Of a DNA stretch of 41,930 bases, positions 1 to 9,500 are shown piece after piece. Under the pieces are notes generated by a model. The model had not been told where the DNA came from. It made no database searches and worked only from the letters and a program-made list of their open reading frames with translations. The translations under genes were made by a program, and so were the position numbers. This DNA is from a virus. The stretch is taken from positions 1 to 41,930 of the IMG/VR virus record IMGVR_UViG_3300042691_018472. One strand, given 5' to 3'. Each line of letters starts with the position of its first letter. The first letter of the stretch is position 1.

Positions 1-69
1 AAGTGCTCGGCCGGCGGTTCACGGATCAGGAACGTCAGGCGTTCGTGGAGTCGTACATCTCGCAGGAGC
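1..69. repeat. Terminal direct repeat, left copy (circular join)
   Basis: Bases 1-69 are identical to 41862-41930. An open reading frame starting at 40772 continues in the same frame through the repeat to the stop at 255-257, so the two ends join within a gene. This is what an assembler leaves when it closes a circular or circularly permuted genome. It is not evidence of a physical phage end, which would not normally lie inside a gene. Confidence 0.95.
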
Positions 70-257
70 GGGCACGGCAAGAACAGGTGTACGAGTTGGA
101 TGGCGGCGAGATGGCCGGTACGGCGTATCAGGCGATGGACCCGACGAGCGCCGTCGAACTGTACGCCCGTCAGAATGCGCCGGGGGCGTATGAGGCGCAG
201 GGTGCGGCGGATCTGTATACGCAACTGTTGAACTTCATTGGGGTGTCGTATGGCTGA
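1..257 (+). CDS. C-terminal part of 448-aa virion-associated protein (rest at 40772-41930)
   Basis: This is the 3' end of a gene cut by the linear ends of the window. Joined across the 69-bp overlap, it and the piece beginning at 40772 give 1347 nt, or 448 residues. The stop at 255-257 overlaps the ATG (250) of the transglycosylase gene by 8 bases, which fits one late operon. The fragment is acidic and helix-prone, with no motif of its own. A translation beginning at the GTG of base 3 would be an artefact of the cut. Its place between a 1464-aa giant and a lytic transglycosylase suggests an internal virion or DNA-ejection protein. I do not recognise the family. Confidence 0.85.
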   Translation, partial: VLGRRFTDQERQAFVESYISQERARQEQVYELDGGEMAGTAYQAMDPTSAVELYARQNAPGAYEAQGAADLYTQLLNFIGVSYG

Positions 258-1569
258 CCTGACCCTCGACCAGATCCTTGCAGCGATTCGCCAGCACGAA
301 TCGGGCGGGAACTACACGGCGAAGAACCCGTACGGGTCGGCGTCGGGCGCCTACCAGTTCATCGACTCGACGTGGCGTTCCGTGCTCGGCCAGATCGCCC
401 CGCAGCTTGTCGGCACCTACCCGACGGCCGCGTCCGCTCCGCCGGCCCTACAGGACCAGGCGGCGCGCCACATGGCGCAGGGGGCGTTCCAGCGGTACGG
501 GACGCTCGCTGCCGTCCCTGCCGTCTGGTATGTCGGCCACTACAACCCGAACAATCTGAACTACGTCCCGTCGCCAGAGTCGGGCAACAAGAAGACCGTC
601 GCGCAGTTCATCTCCGACATCTACGGGATCGCAGGGGGGCAACCGCCCGAGTTCGTTGCGGGCGCCGGCGGCAGCGTTGGCGGCGACAGTGTGACGCCAC
701 GCGCGACCGACGACGAGTACCAACGCGAGATTGACGAACGGTTCGGGGCGTTCTCTTGGCTGATGAACGACCCTCACGTCGGCCCTTTGCTTCGCGAAGG
801 GTTCGCCGGAGGGATCTCTTGGGCGGAGTTCCAGTCCCGGTTGCAGCAGACCCCGTGGTGGCGTAGCCACAGCGAGTCGCAGCGCAAGTGGGATGCGATG
901 TATTCGACCGACCCTGCCGAGGCGGCACGGCAGGTCAACCAGCGTCGTGCCGACATGCTCCGCACCGCGTCGACGTACGGGGTGACGCTTTCGCAGGACC
1001 GGGCGTCACTGCTTGCGTTCCAGTCGCTCCGGTTCGGGTGGCGCGACGAAGATGTGCAGCGGGCGATCCTCGCCGAACAGAAGTACCAGCGGCGCCAGGA
1101 AGGCGTGATCGGCTCGACGCAGACGCAGATCAAACAGTTGGCTGCCGAGTTCGGGATCAACGCGCCAGACAAGCGGGCGTTCAAGTTCGCGAAGCAAATC
1201 CTGTCAGGCGAGCAGACCCTCGAGGGGCTGCGGGAACGGTACAGGAACCAGGCACGCGCACTGTTCCCGGCGTTCCGTGACGAGATCGACAACGGTGCGA
1301 CCGTCGCCGACATCGCCGCCCCGTACGTCGACCAGGCGTCCCGGCTGCTCGAGGTCGGCACCGAACAGATCGACTTGACCGACCCGAAGTTCCAGCGGGC
1401 ACTCACCCATCGCAGGCCCGACGGGAAGGCCGCGCCACTCAGCCTCAGCGAATGGTCAGAGATGCTGATGAAGGACGACCGGTACGGGTGGGAGAAGACT
1501 GCGAATGCCCGTGACTCGGCGTACGGTCTTGTGCGCCAGCTTGCGGCCCGGATGGGGAGTTACGCCTGA
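250..1569 (+). CDS. Virion-associated lytic transglycosylase-like protein (439 aa)
   Basis: Residues 5-130 look like an SLT/Rpf-type lysozyme fold that cleaves the glycan strands of peptidoglycan. The probable catalytic Glu is E17 in IRQHESGGNY, followed by the GAYQF motif (33-37) and a WYVGHYNP stretch. The remaining 300 residues are alpha-helical, rich in Trp, Arg and Gln, and resemble an internal virion protein, not a free endolysin. There is no signal peptide. I chose the ATG at 250 over upstream codons because it gives a short overlap with the previous stop, and the next gene starts one base before this one ends (TGATG at 1569). The likely role is local wall digestion during DNA entry, like T7 gp16, although here the enzyme domain is on a separate mid-sized protein. 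Confidence 0.8.
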   Translation: MADLTLDQILAAIRQHESGGNYTAKNPYGSASGAYQFIDSTWRSVLGQIAPQLVGTYPTAASAPPALQDQAARHMAQGAFQRYGTLAAVPAVWYVGHYNPNNLNYVPSPESGNKKTVAQFISDIYGIAGGQPPEFVAGAGGSVGGDSVTPRATDDEYQREIDERFGAFSWLMNDPHVGPLLREGFAGGISWAEFQSRLQQTPWWRSHSESQRKWDAMYSTDPAEAARQVNQRRADMLRTASTYGVTLSQDRASLLAFQSLRFGWRDEDVQRAILAEQKYQRRQEGVIGSTQTQIKQLAAEFGINAPDKRAFKFAKQILSGEQTLEGLRERYRNQARALFPAFRDEIDNGATVADIAAPYVDQASRLLEVGTEQIDLTDPKFQRALTHRRPDGKAAPLSLSEWSEMLMKDDRYGWEKTANARDSAYGLVRQLAARMGSYA

Positions 1570-2405
1570 TGCCTGACAACTCTGCACGTCGGATCGTACG
1601 TCGCTGGCTCGAAGAGTTCCTGGGCGACCCTGCGCTGGCCGAGTCGTTGACCGGTTGGGCGTGGGGCCGGTTCAAGGAGCTTGGCGGGTCGGCCGACTCG
1701 TACGAGATCATCGACATTGAGATGCGGGACCGACGCGAGTTCAAGGCCCGGTTCCCCGCCTATGCGGCATTGCGCGACCAGGGGCAGGCGTGGGAGCCCG
1801 GCCAGATCATCAACTACGAACGGCAGGCGAAGTGGCTGCTCAGTGACGTCGGCGCCGACGACGACTACACGAACGCCGAGATCCAACAGTGGCTCATCAA
1901 CAACGTCTCGGAACGTGAACTGGCCGACCGCATCGGGATGGCGAAGACGGCAGCACAAGCCCCGTCGGAGGCGTCTGACGCGTTGCGGCGCATGTACGGT
2001 CTGGACGACAATCTGCTCGCCCGGTTCTGGCTCGACCCGGATCGGACGGCCGTGAAGATCGAGCAGATGTGGACGGCCGGCCAGATCGGCGCCCAGGCGC
2101 AGATCGCAGGGTTCGGTGGCCTGTCTGCCGACGAAGCCGAGATGATCGGCTCTCGCGTGTCGGTGCAGGAAGCGCAGGCGGCGTTCGGTGGCCTGACCGC
2201 ACAACGTGACCTGATGTCACAGCAGGTCGGCGACGAGGCTGGGGTGAGTCGGGACCAGCAGCTTGCGGCCGTATCGGGCGACGCGCGGGCGCAGGATTAC
2301 ATCCGGCGCCGGCAGGCGAAACGGCGTGCGGCATTCGACGGTTCCGGCGGGTTCGCTGCGGGGCAGCGTGGTGTTGTCGGGCTCGGATCGAATGCTGGCG
2401 TGTAA
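1569..2405 (+). CDS. Hypothetical virion protein (278 aa)
   Basis: This helical, soluble protein begins at the ATG overlapping the stop of the transglycosylase gene. It is rich in Gln and Ala with several Trp-containing helices (for example WGRFKEL and KWLLSDVG). Its texture is like the C-terminal part of the transglycosylase protein, so both may belong to the same internal virion assembly. It is the last gene of this run: a promoter and a long untranslated leader follow before the scaffold gene. Family not recognised. A head-completion or ejection function is inferred only from position. Confidence 0.7.
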   Translation: MPDNSARRIVRRWLEEFLGDPALAESLTGWAWGRFKELGGSADSYEIIDIEMRDRREFKARFPAYAALRDQGQAWEPGQIINYERQAKWLLSDVGADDDYTNAEIQQWLINNVSERELADRIGMAKTAAQAPSEASDALRRMYGLDDNLLARFWLDPDRTAVKIEQMWTAGQIGAQAQIAGFGGLSADEAEMIGSRVSVQEAQAAFGGLTAQRDLMSQQVGDEAGVSRDQQLAAVSGDARAQDYIRRRQAKRRAAFDGSGGFAAGQRGVVGLGSNAGV

Positions 2406-2427
2406 GGCACACATCGTGGCGCCACCT

Positions 2428-2442
2428 GTGGCATAATGCGGG
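2428..2442 (+). promoter_or_regulatory. Extended -10 promoter for scaffold/capsid genes
   Basis: TGGCATAAT at 2429-2437 fits an extended -10 element (TG-N-TATAAT-like) with no good -35 box. A perfect 10-bp palindrome, GTGGCGCCAC, lies just upstream at 2416-2425. The 15-mer at 2428-2442 matches 13 of 15 bases with the segment at 31873-31887 just before the terminase gene. Transcription from here would give a leader of about 150 nt before the ATG at 2597. Nothing else is seen in the 191-bp gap at 2406-2596. Confidence 0.55.
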
Positions 2443-2596
2443 TACCAGCACAGCAATGCACCGGCTGTGGCTGCGTAGATAGGTGCGACCGGCAGGCGTC
2501 CCGACCCGGCGTCTGGTCCGAGTATTGAGGGTCTTCTTCTTCCATGCTCCCGGCCCCCTGGGAAGCGTGCGTATCCGCGAAGGGGTGTCTTTCATC

Positions 2597-3106
2597 ATGT
2601 CCGAACCCGTCACCAACGACGACCTCGACCTCGAGACGAACGACGAGCCGAACGGCCCGAAGGAACTCCGACAGGCGTACAAGCAGGCAGCAGCAGCGAA
2701 GGCCCAGGCCGAAGCTGAGGCTGCCGCAGCCCGAGCAGAACTCGACCAGATCCGCCGTGAGCAGGCGTTTGCGAACGCCGGCATCGACGTGAACTCCCCG
2801 CAGGGGAAGTTCTTCGCCGAGAACTACAACGGCAGCCCGGACGAGATTGCCGCGAAGGCCGCAGAGCTCGGCCTGGTCGGAGCGAAGACCCCTTCGGTTC
2901 CGGTTGCGGAGCAGCAGGCATGGCAATCGACTGCGAACCTGTCGGCGGGCGCTCCTGCCGCGCCGGCCGCAGATGAGAGTCACGGCATCCAGTACGGGGA
3001 TTCCCCGCAGGTGATCGCCGAGAAGCTGCGACGTGCCGGTCAGCCGGTCGGTTCTTCGGTCCAGCAGGGTCCGGGTGGTCCGATGTGGACGGGTCGACCC
3101 GCCTGA
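2597..3106 (+). CDS. Putative capsid scaffolding protein (169 aa)
   Basis: A small acidic protein with an Ala/Glu/Gln-rich predicted coiled coil (about residues 20-55), lying directly upstream of the major capsid gene, where scaffolds usually sit. Its C-terminus is Pro/Gly-rich and more basic. The frame is open upstream to 2483, but that extension has no acidic or coiled-coil character. I therefore use ATG 2597, preceded by a purine run (AAGGGG). The scaffold is expected to shape the procapsid and leave before or during packaging. The assignment rests on composition and position, not on a catalytic motif. Confidence 0.7.
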   Translation: MSEPVTNDDLDLETNDEPNGPKELRQAYKQAAAAKAQAEAEAAAARAELDQIRREQAFANAGIDVNSPQGKFFAENYNGSPDEIAAKAAELGLVGAKTPSVPVAEQQAWQSTANLSAGAPAAPAADESHGIQYGDSPQVIAEKLRRAGQPVGSSVQQGPGGPMWTGRPA

Positions 3107-3123
3107 AAGGCAGGTAGCCAGAA

Positions 3124-4113
3124 ATGCCGATCGACGTAACAACCCAGGCGAATGTTGGGTGGGACAAGACCGCCTACAACCTCGCCGTCGACTACGCGCT
3201 GCGCCCGCAGCTCCCGTTCAACGCCGTCGCCGATGTGATGCCGCTGAACCTCGACCACCCCGGCGCCACGATCAAGTTCAAGGTGATGACCGAGCTCGCC
3301 GCTGCGACGACCGCTCTCACCGAAGACGAGGACGTGACCCCGGTCGACATGGGCTCGAGTGAGGTCACCCTGACCCTCGCCGAGTACGGCAACTCCGTCC
3401 GCATGTCGCCGGTCCTCACCGGCACCGGTTACATCCTCCCGTTCGACCCGATCGCCGCCGAGCTCATCGGGTTCAACGCGGCGCTGTCGCTCGACTCCCT
3501 CGCCCGCGATGCGGTGCAGGGCAAGTCGGGTTCGGAGCCGTCGAACATCAAGTGGGCGTCGCCGACGTCGACCGAAGCGGCGAACAACGAGGTCGACACG
3601 GCCGACACGTTCACCGGTGCGTTCGCCCGCTACCTCTACACGAAGCTGTCGGCGAACAACGCGATGCCTTCGTCGGGGAACACCTACACCGGGTTCATGC
3701 ACCCGGACGTCGCCTACGACTTCCAGCAGGACACCGGCACCGGCAACTGGCTCGCCGCCTACCAGGGCAGTGGCGACCTCGACCCGCTCCGCACGAACAG
3801 CATCGGCGTCTTCGCCGGCACGAACTGGGTCGTGACCCCGCGGTCCCGACTCATCGCCGACGCCGGCAACGGCACCGGTGGCGCCGGCACCATCGACGTC
3901 TACGGCGTCTCCGTGGTCGGCCGTCAGGCCGTCTGCAAGGGTTACGCGCAGGCGACGTCGGGGCCGCTGCCCGACCTGCGTCCGATCCCCGTGACGGACG
4001 TCCTGTCCCGTTTCTCGGGTATCGGCTGGTACTGGTACGGCGGGTTCGCCCGCTACCGGGAGGCTGCGGCATACCACGGCCGTGTGGCTTCCTCGATCGG
4101 CGCGAACACCTGA
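3124..4113 (+). CDS. Major capsid protein, N4-gp56-like (329 aa)
   Basis: Length, position after the scaffold, and overall pattern fit an HK97-fold major capsid protein. The pattern includes an N-terminal arm, long amphipathic helices around residues 105-130, and a beta-rich C-terminal half with GYAQA and a final WYWYGGFARYREA segment. The C-terminal part resembles the N4-gp56 family as I remember it. A GGCAGG ribosome site lies 8-13 bases before the ATG. The gene is closely flanked by the scaffold upstream and a strong hairpin downstream, consistent with high and separately controlled expression. Alternative: another HK97-fold capsid family; the capsid role itself is fairly secure. Confidence 0.85.
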   Translation: MPIDVTTQANVGWDKTAYNLAVDYALRPQLPFNAVADVMPLNLDHPGATIKFKVMTELAAATTALTEDEDVTPVDMGSSEVTLTLAEYGNSVRMSPVLTGTGYILPFDPIAAELIGFNAALSLDSLARDAVQGKSGSEPSNIKWASPTSTEAANNEVDTADTFTGAFARYLYTKLSANNAMPSSGNTYTGFMHPDVAYDFQQDTGTGNWLAAYQGSGDLDPLRTNSIGVFAGTNWVVTPRSRLIADAGNGTGGAGTIDVYGVSVVGRQAVCKGYAQATSGPLPDLRPIPVTDVLSRFSGIGWYWYGGFARYREAAAYHGRVASSIGANT

Positions 4114-4130
4114 TCGGAGTAGTGGCTATA

Positions 4131-4154
4131 GCCCCCGGCCTTCGGGCCGGGGGC
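4131..4154 (+). terminator. Strong GC hairpin with UUCG loop after the capsid gene
   Basis: A perfect 10-bp stem (GCCCCCGGCC with GGCCGGGGGC) closes a TTCG tetraloop 17 bp after the capsid stop. No T-run follows, so it may act as a partial terminator of the type common in actinobacteria, or as an RNA 3'-end stabiliser. Either would raise capsid output over the tail genes. The next gene has its own GGAGG site at 4168-4172. Confidence 0.75.
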
Positions 4155-4177
4155 CGGCTGCTCTCTCGGAGGCGACG

Positions 4178-5992
4178 ATGGCGCTGAACTGCTACCGGTA
4201 CGGACAGAACGAAGATGGTGTCGCCCGGAACCGTTCGGTCGAGCGTGCGTTCTTCTGGAACGACCCGTCGGACGGGACGACCGCAACGACGGTCAGTGAG
4301 AACTACAGCCTGATCGTCGCGATAAAGAACCGGCAGACGTGGCGCGAGTCGATCGTGGAGCATTCGACGCTCCCCCAGCCTGTCTGGCAATACATCCTGG
4401 CGACCGAACTGCGCGGCCGCGGGCATCCGACGGCGAACAGCAACTTCGGCGACCGTCTCAACAACAACGTCGCGTGGCGTGATGCAGTCTCGAACGTGTG
4501 GGTTGACGTCGATGAGACGGCTGCCGGCCTGTACGAGACGAACCGGGACTGGTTCCTCTACCACAACGAGGACGGCCCGATCATCGACTCGGCGACACAG
4601 ACCGGTATCGCCGTGTCGAGCGTTGACCTTGCGAACAACGAGCTGGTGACCGGTTCGGCGCACGGCCTCGCTGCCGGCCAGCCGATCTACGTCGGATGGG
4701 CGTCCGGGTCGATCACCGGCCTGACCGAGTGGAAGCTCTATTGGGTGCAGTCGGCGTCGACCACGACACGGGTCACGCTCGCCGCAACGCACAATGGCGC
4801 GGCAATCGACCTGACCGCATCGACTGCGACGACCGTCGAACTGTTCCGTGCCAGCACCTACTTCATGGACCCTGGCGCGACCGGCTACCGGGACTACTTC
4901 GTGTCGCAGGTCGAGGACTACTGGACCGATTACGACCAGTGGGACCATATTTTCCTCGACAACATTTTCCGTTCGGTCGGTTCGGCTGCCGGCGGGATCG
5001 CGTTGCGGGCGAACAGCATCGTCGGGGACACGGCCGTCAAGTACCGCCGCGACGGCGTCTACACCGCCTACACGAACGACGCGTACACCGATGCGGTCGC
5101 AGGGTTCCTCGCACACTTGCAAACGAACCTGACTGACGTGTACGGGACGGAGATTTGGGCGAACATTGTCGAGGCCCGCAACTACGACGGCGCCGAGAAA
5201 TACTTCCCGTACCTTCAGGGCGTGATGCTCGAGCGGTGGGCGACGGACTTCTCTGGCGACAACGACTACCCGTCCCTTGCCGACTGGAACGCCGACCTCG
5301 AGCTCGCCGAAGCGGCACTCGCCGCCGGGACGAAAGTCCTGTGTGTCGGCTTGGGCGCTGAGGCGAACACGGCGCTACAGGAGTTTGCGCTCGCGTCGTA
5401 CCTGTTGATCGCGGAGCCTGACGAGACATGGTTCCGGTACGCGCACAGTTCGAACTACGGCGAACATTGGGATTTCGCGAACTACGACACGACGCTCGGC
5501 AAGCCGCGCGGCGCCCGTGTTGAGGTCGACACGGACGTCTGGTTCCGCGAGTACGAGCTCGGCTACGTCCAGGTGAACGCCGACACGCACGACGTGACGA
5601 TCCACCATTCGGAGCCGCACGTCGTGTTCCCGACGGCGAGCTACTACGGCTGGTGCTTGACATGCCAGTCGCAAGGGTTCATCGAGAACGGCGAGTTCAA
5701 AGACCCGCGGGCGACAACGACGGTCGTGACGGTCGATGATGCGACGATCACGGCCGGGACGACGTTGACGATGACCGCCACGGTCGACGCTTCGATCCTG
5801 ACGCCGGCCGGCACTGTCGAGTTCTTCGCCGATGCGGTATCGCTCGGGACTGCGACGTTGAACGCGTCAGGTGTCGCGACCGCGACGGACGACACGCTGA
5901 CCGCAGCGACCTACCAGATCACCGCCGTCTACGCCGGCGACACGACTCACGATACGTCCACTTCGGCGCAAGTCCAAGTGGTCGTCAGCTAA
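4178..5992 (+). CDS. Tail/spike protein with glycosidase-like barrel, inserted module and Ig-like domain (604 aa)
   Basis: The main body resembles the hypothetical glycosyl hydrolase 15-like TIM barrels (GHL15) found in phage tail proteins. It has a strand ending in FLDN (D261) and a later strand ending in GVMLER (E352), typical places for acid residues in such barrels. A beta-rich insert at about residues 137-225 interrupts the barrel and resembles two segments of the 1212-aa spike. Residues about 512-604 form a bacterial Ig-like domain (Thr/Val-rich, ending in VQVVVS). It could bind or cleave cell-surface glycans. Start: ATG 4178 with GGAGG 6 bases upstream; the frame is open earlier but runs through the hairpin. 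Enzyme activity is inferred. Confidence 0.75.
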   Translation: MALNCYRYGQNEDGVARNRSVERAFFWNDPSDGTTATTVSENYSLIVAIKNRQTWRESIVEHSTLPQPVWQYILATELRGRGHPTANSNFGDRLNNNVAWRDAVSNVWVDVDETAAGLYETNRDWFLYHNEDGPIIDSATQTGIAVSSVDLANNELVTGSAHGLAAGQPIYVGWASGSITGLTEWKLYWVQSASTTTRVTLAATHNGAAIDLTASTATTVELFRASTYFMDPGATGYRDYFVSQVEDYWTDYDQWDHIFLDNIFRSVGSAAGGIALRANSIVGDTAVKYRRDGVYTAYTNDAYTDAVAGFLAHLQTNLTDVYGTEIWANIVEARNYDGAEKYFPYLQGVMLERWATDFSGDNDYPSLADWNADLELAEAALAAGTKVLCVGLGAEANTALQEFALASYLLIAEPDETWFRYAHSSNYGEHWDFANYDTTLGKPRGARVEVDTDVWFREYELGYVQVNADTHDVTIHHSEPHVVFPTASYYGWCLTCQSQGFIENGEFKDPRATTTVVTVDDATITAGTTLTMTATVDASILTPAGTVEFFADAVSLGTATLNASGVATATDDTLTAATYQITAVYAGDTTHDTSTSAQVQVVVS

Positions 5993-6003
5993 GGAGCAAA
6001 CGA

Positions 6004-6216
6004 ATGGCGCTGTCCTGTCCCTCATGCAAGTCGGGCGACATCGTGTCGATGTTCTCGACCGAGTGCGAATACTCCTGCCTGTCGTGCGCGACCACGTTCT
6101 CGAAGGCCGAGTTCGAGGCGGCGAAGGCTGCCCGTCGTGCGCCCGCCGCCGCGCTGGCCGCTGACTCGGTTGTCGCCGAGGCGAAGCCGTCGATCCGCCG
6201 CGGCAAGAAGGCGTAG
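6004..6216 (+). CDS. Small zinc-ribbon protein (70 aa)
   Basis: Two Cys pairs, CPSC (5-8) and CLSC (25-28), space like a zinc ribbon, followed by an Ala/Lys-rich basic tail ending in RRGKKA. AAGGAG lies just upstream of the ATG. Structural Cys proteins of this size occur among phage head and tail genes, and the fold could also bind nucleic acid. The gene sits between two structural genes in the same operon. Function unknown. Confidence 0.75.
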   Translation: MALSCPSCKSGDIVSMFSTECEYSCLSCATTFSKAEFEAAKAARRAPAAALAADSVVAEAKPSIRRGKKA

Positions 6217-6218
6217 AT

Positions 6219-6590
6219 GTGACCTACACGTTCCGGCCTCCCGCGCGTACGGACATCCCGCGGCTCACCGTGAAAGAGCTCGCACGTCCGAGCGATGCTG
6301 GCACGCGTCTCGGCCGGTTCATCAAGGCCGGGACACGCAGCGTGAACGTGTGGCGTCTGGTCGACGGGACGTTCGTGGAGACGATCCCCGAAGACATCAC
6401 GCTCATCGACCGGTGGTTCCAAGGCGGCGGCACCCATGAGGTCACCGCCGGTGAGGCGGCGCAGCTCGAGGCTGCCGGTTACGACGTCGACTACGACGGT
6501 GAAGAACCGCCGCCTGACGAGGACGAGACGGCCGGCGCCGGGTTCGGTGGCGAACCGTACGGCGAAGGCCCCTACGGAGGATCTGACTGA
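6219..6590 (+). CDS. Hypothetical neck/tail-region protein (123 aa)
   Basis: Starts at GTG 6219, three bases after the previous stop; the nearby ATG (6217) is followed at once by a stop. It has a compact N-terminal domain with VWRLVDG and PEDITLIDRWFQGG, then a linker of Glu, Asp, Pro and Gly (about 90-123) that looks disordered. Similar short proteins with HxVT..E...L..AGY endings lie in actinophage structural operons, so a connector or fibre-linked role is plausible. Its stop overlaps the ATG of the spike gene. No firm family. Confidence 0.6.
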   Translation: MTYTFRPPARTDIPRLTVKELARPSDAGTRLGRFIKAGTRSVNVWRLVDGTFVETIPEDITLIDRWFQGGGTHEVTAGEAAQLEAAGYDVDYDGEEPPPDEDETAGAGFGGEPYGEGPYGGSD

Positions 6591-9500
6591 TGGCACGTCT
6601 GCGGTACGAGAACGTCGCCGGGACGCTCACATCCGACCTCGAGGCCGGCGTGACGACGCTGTCGCATCCGAACCTGGCCCGTATGGGCACGGTCGCTGCG
6701 CCTGACGTTGCGGCGATCACGATCATCGCGACGGACGGCCTCACCCATGAGGTCGTCCATGTGACATCGCATACCGATGGGGCGACGACCGCGACGATCA
6801 GCCGAGGGCAGGAAGGGACGACTGCCCTCGCGTTCGGCGCAGGGGCGGTCTGGACGCATGGTCCGACCGGTGCGGATTTCGCCGAGCTCGGAACGAACTT
6901 GACGGTCACGGCCGATACGGAACCGGACCCCGTGTTCGATTCGCACGCTGCGCTCGCAGTCGATTACCGGCCGTCGATCTTGGTCGACGGCGAGTACCAC
7001 GACGCGGCGTTCATCTACTGCCGGCCTTCGCTCGACCAGACGGTGTCGCGCTTGACCGGCTTGCGGATTTCGGGTGCGCCGGCCGGGACGCAGCCGCCCG
7101 ACGAGCAGATCGGCGCGTACCTCCATTGGGATGCGGCCGTCGGCATCACGACCCCGCTCTGTCTCGGCGTCATGTCGCACGTCGGAGTTGTAGGTGGGGT
7201 CATCACCGAGGCCCGCGCCTTCGTCGCCGAGATCCAACAACTGTTCGGGACGGTCACGAAAGGCGTCGGTTTCTTCCTGGCCGACGGGAAGAACGCGGCG
7301 ACAGACCCGTGGGCGTTCCAGACCGGCGACTACAAGTCGCAGCATCGTGGCCCGCTCGCTGTCGGCGGCGCGACCGTCGACACCGCCCCGGCCACATCAG
7401 CAAGCGTCGACCTACAGCACACGGATCGTGCGTTGATCTTGAACCGGGTGACGACGACGCAGCGGAATGCGTTGACGGCAGTCGAGGGGATGGTCGTCTA
7501 CAACACGACGACCGATCAGGTCGAGACGTATGCCGATTCGGCGTGGCGGCATGTGGTCGATGCGGGCGGTGCGACGTTCACCGGGACGGTCACCCTGTCG
7601 GACGGGAGCCCGGCTGCGTCGCAGGCGTACGCGGCCGGCTTGTCGACGGGGATCGTGTGGGCGTCGGCGTGTGCGGTCGCGGCGACGTCGAACGTGGCGT
7701 CCCTGTCTGGCGAGCAGACGATCGACGGGGTGCTCACGTCGACGTCGCGTGTCCTGTTGACGGGCCAGTCGACAACGTCGCAGAACGGCATCTATGTGAC
7801 GGCTGCGGGCGCGTGGTCGCGTGCGACCGACATGGATCAGACCGGCGAGTTCGTCGGGAAGTGGGTGCCTGTCTCGGCCGGGACGTCGAACTCGGGGATC
7901 TGGCGTTGCACGAACACGGCAGCGCCGACCGTCGGAAGCGACCCGATCGGGTTTGAGAAGCTGCCGATCGCATCGTTGTCCGCAGACGGTACGACGATCA
8001 CCCTGACCGGATCGACCCTGTCCCGTTCGGCGTTGACGGGCGATGTGACTGCGTCGGCTGGTTCGGCGGCGACGACGGTGACGGCGTGGCGTGGGCGTAC
8101 GGTCCACAATGCGACGCCGGTACATGGCGACATCTACGCGTACGACGCCGTGAACACGCGGTGGAGTCTCGACAAGCCGCTCGGCGCGGTTGTCTGCCGG
8201 CCTCCGACGGGGACTGCGGCGACCGACGAGGCGAACTTCATCGCCGCGTGTGACGAGGCCATCTCGGCCGGCACGAAGCGGGTGTGGCTGTCGGACGGGA
8301 CGTACATCTTCGATTCGACGGTGACGCTCACCACGACGTACAACGGCCTGACGGTCGAAGGGCCACGCACCGCGGAGATCAAGGCGTCGGCGGTCACTAT
8401 CAACCCGTTGAAGATCGAAGCGGACGACGTGACGTTGCAAGGGTTCACGCTCGACGGTGCCGACACGATCACTCCCGGCACCGGCGACCGTGCCGCGTCC
8501 GCGGCGAACCTGCTCATCTTGCAGGAATGTGAGCGGGTGACGGTCAGGGACGTGTGGCTCGAGTACGCGGGGAACAATGCGATCACGTTGAACTCGGCGT
8601 CGCGATGCCGGATCGTTGACAATACGATCTGGCAGTCGGGTGGGACGGCGATCTCCGGGCAGGCGAACCTTGCATCCTGCGAAGACAACGTGATCCGCGG
8701 GAACCTGATCGTCCGTACGGAACGGGTCGGCGACGACGGCTACACCGGCGGCGGCATCAAGATGATGGGCCATCAGGTCGGGCAGGGCGGGCAGGCCACC
8801 TACGGCGGTTGCCTGACCGACGATACGATCTCGACGTTCACGAACTCGTCGCGGACCACGCCAGGGAACCACGGCAAGTCGACCGGCGACCCGGTCTATG
8901 TCGCGGTCGAGACAGGCAGCGCCGGCATCGTGTCGGGCCGCAGGTATTACGTCGTCGTGATCGACGCAGACACGTTCAAGTTGGCGCCGACGTACGCAGA
9001 CGCGATCGCCGGCACGAACCTTGTGAACATCACGTCGACCGGGAACGTGAAGCTCGGCTACAACACACAACGACGCTTGAAGATCATCGACAACACGATC
9101 GTCCAGCCGTACATCTACGGCGGGCTGACCATCACCGGCTGTACCGCGACCGCCGGCGGCGTGTTCACGAAGACATCTCATGGCCTGCCGGCGTCGGGCC
9201 GTACCGAATGCCGTGTCCATACGTTCGCCGGCGGGTTCTCCGGGCCGACCGACACGACGACCGTCTACTATGCGCGGCGGATCACCGACGACACGTTCGA
9301 CATCTACACGGCCAGTTCGGGCGGGAGCGCAGTCGCGACGTCCGGGGCGGGGACGTGCTCGTTGACGACCGTGCCCGGCGAGGGTTCGGGCGGCAACGAA
9401 GGGGTCGTGATTCAGGAACCGTCGGCGATCGGCGCGGTCGTGTCGGGCAACACGACGGTCGGTTGCACGATCGGGATTTCGCTGTCGACATGCCAGTCGC

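Noticed and set aside
6442-7345. Reverse-strand open frames of 155 and 257 codons
   Set aside because: They lie opposite the start of the spike gene and show no protein-like composition or start signals.
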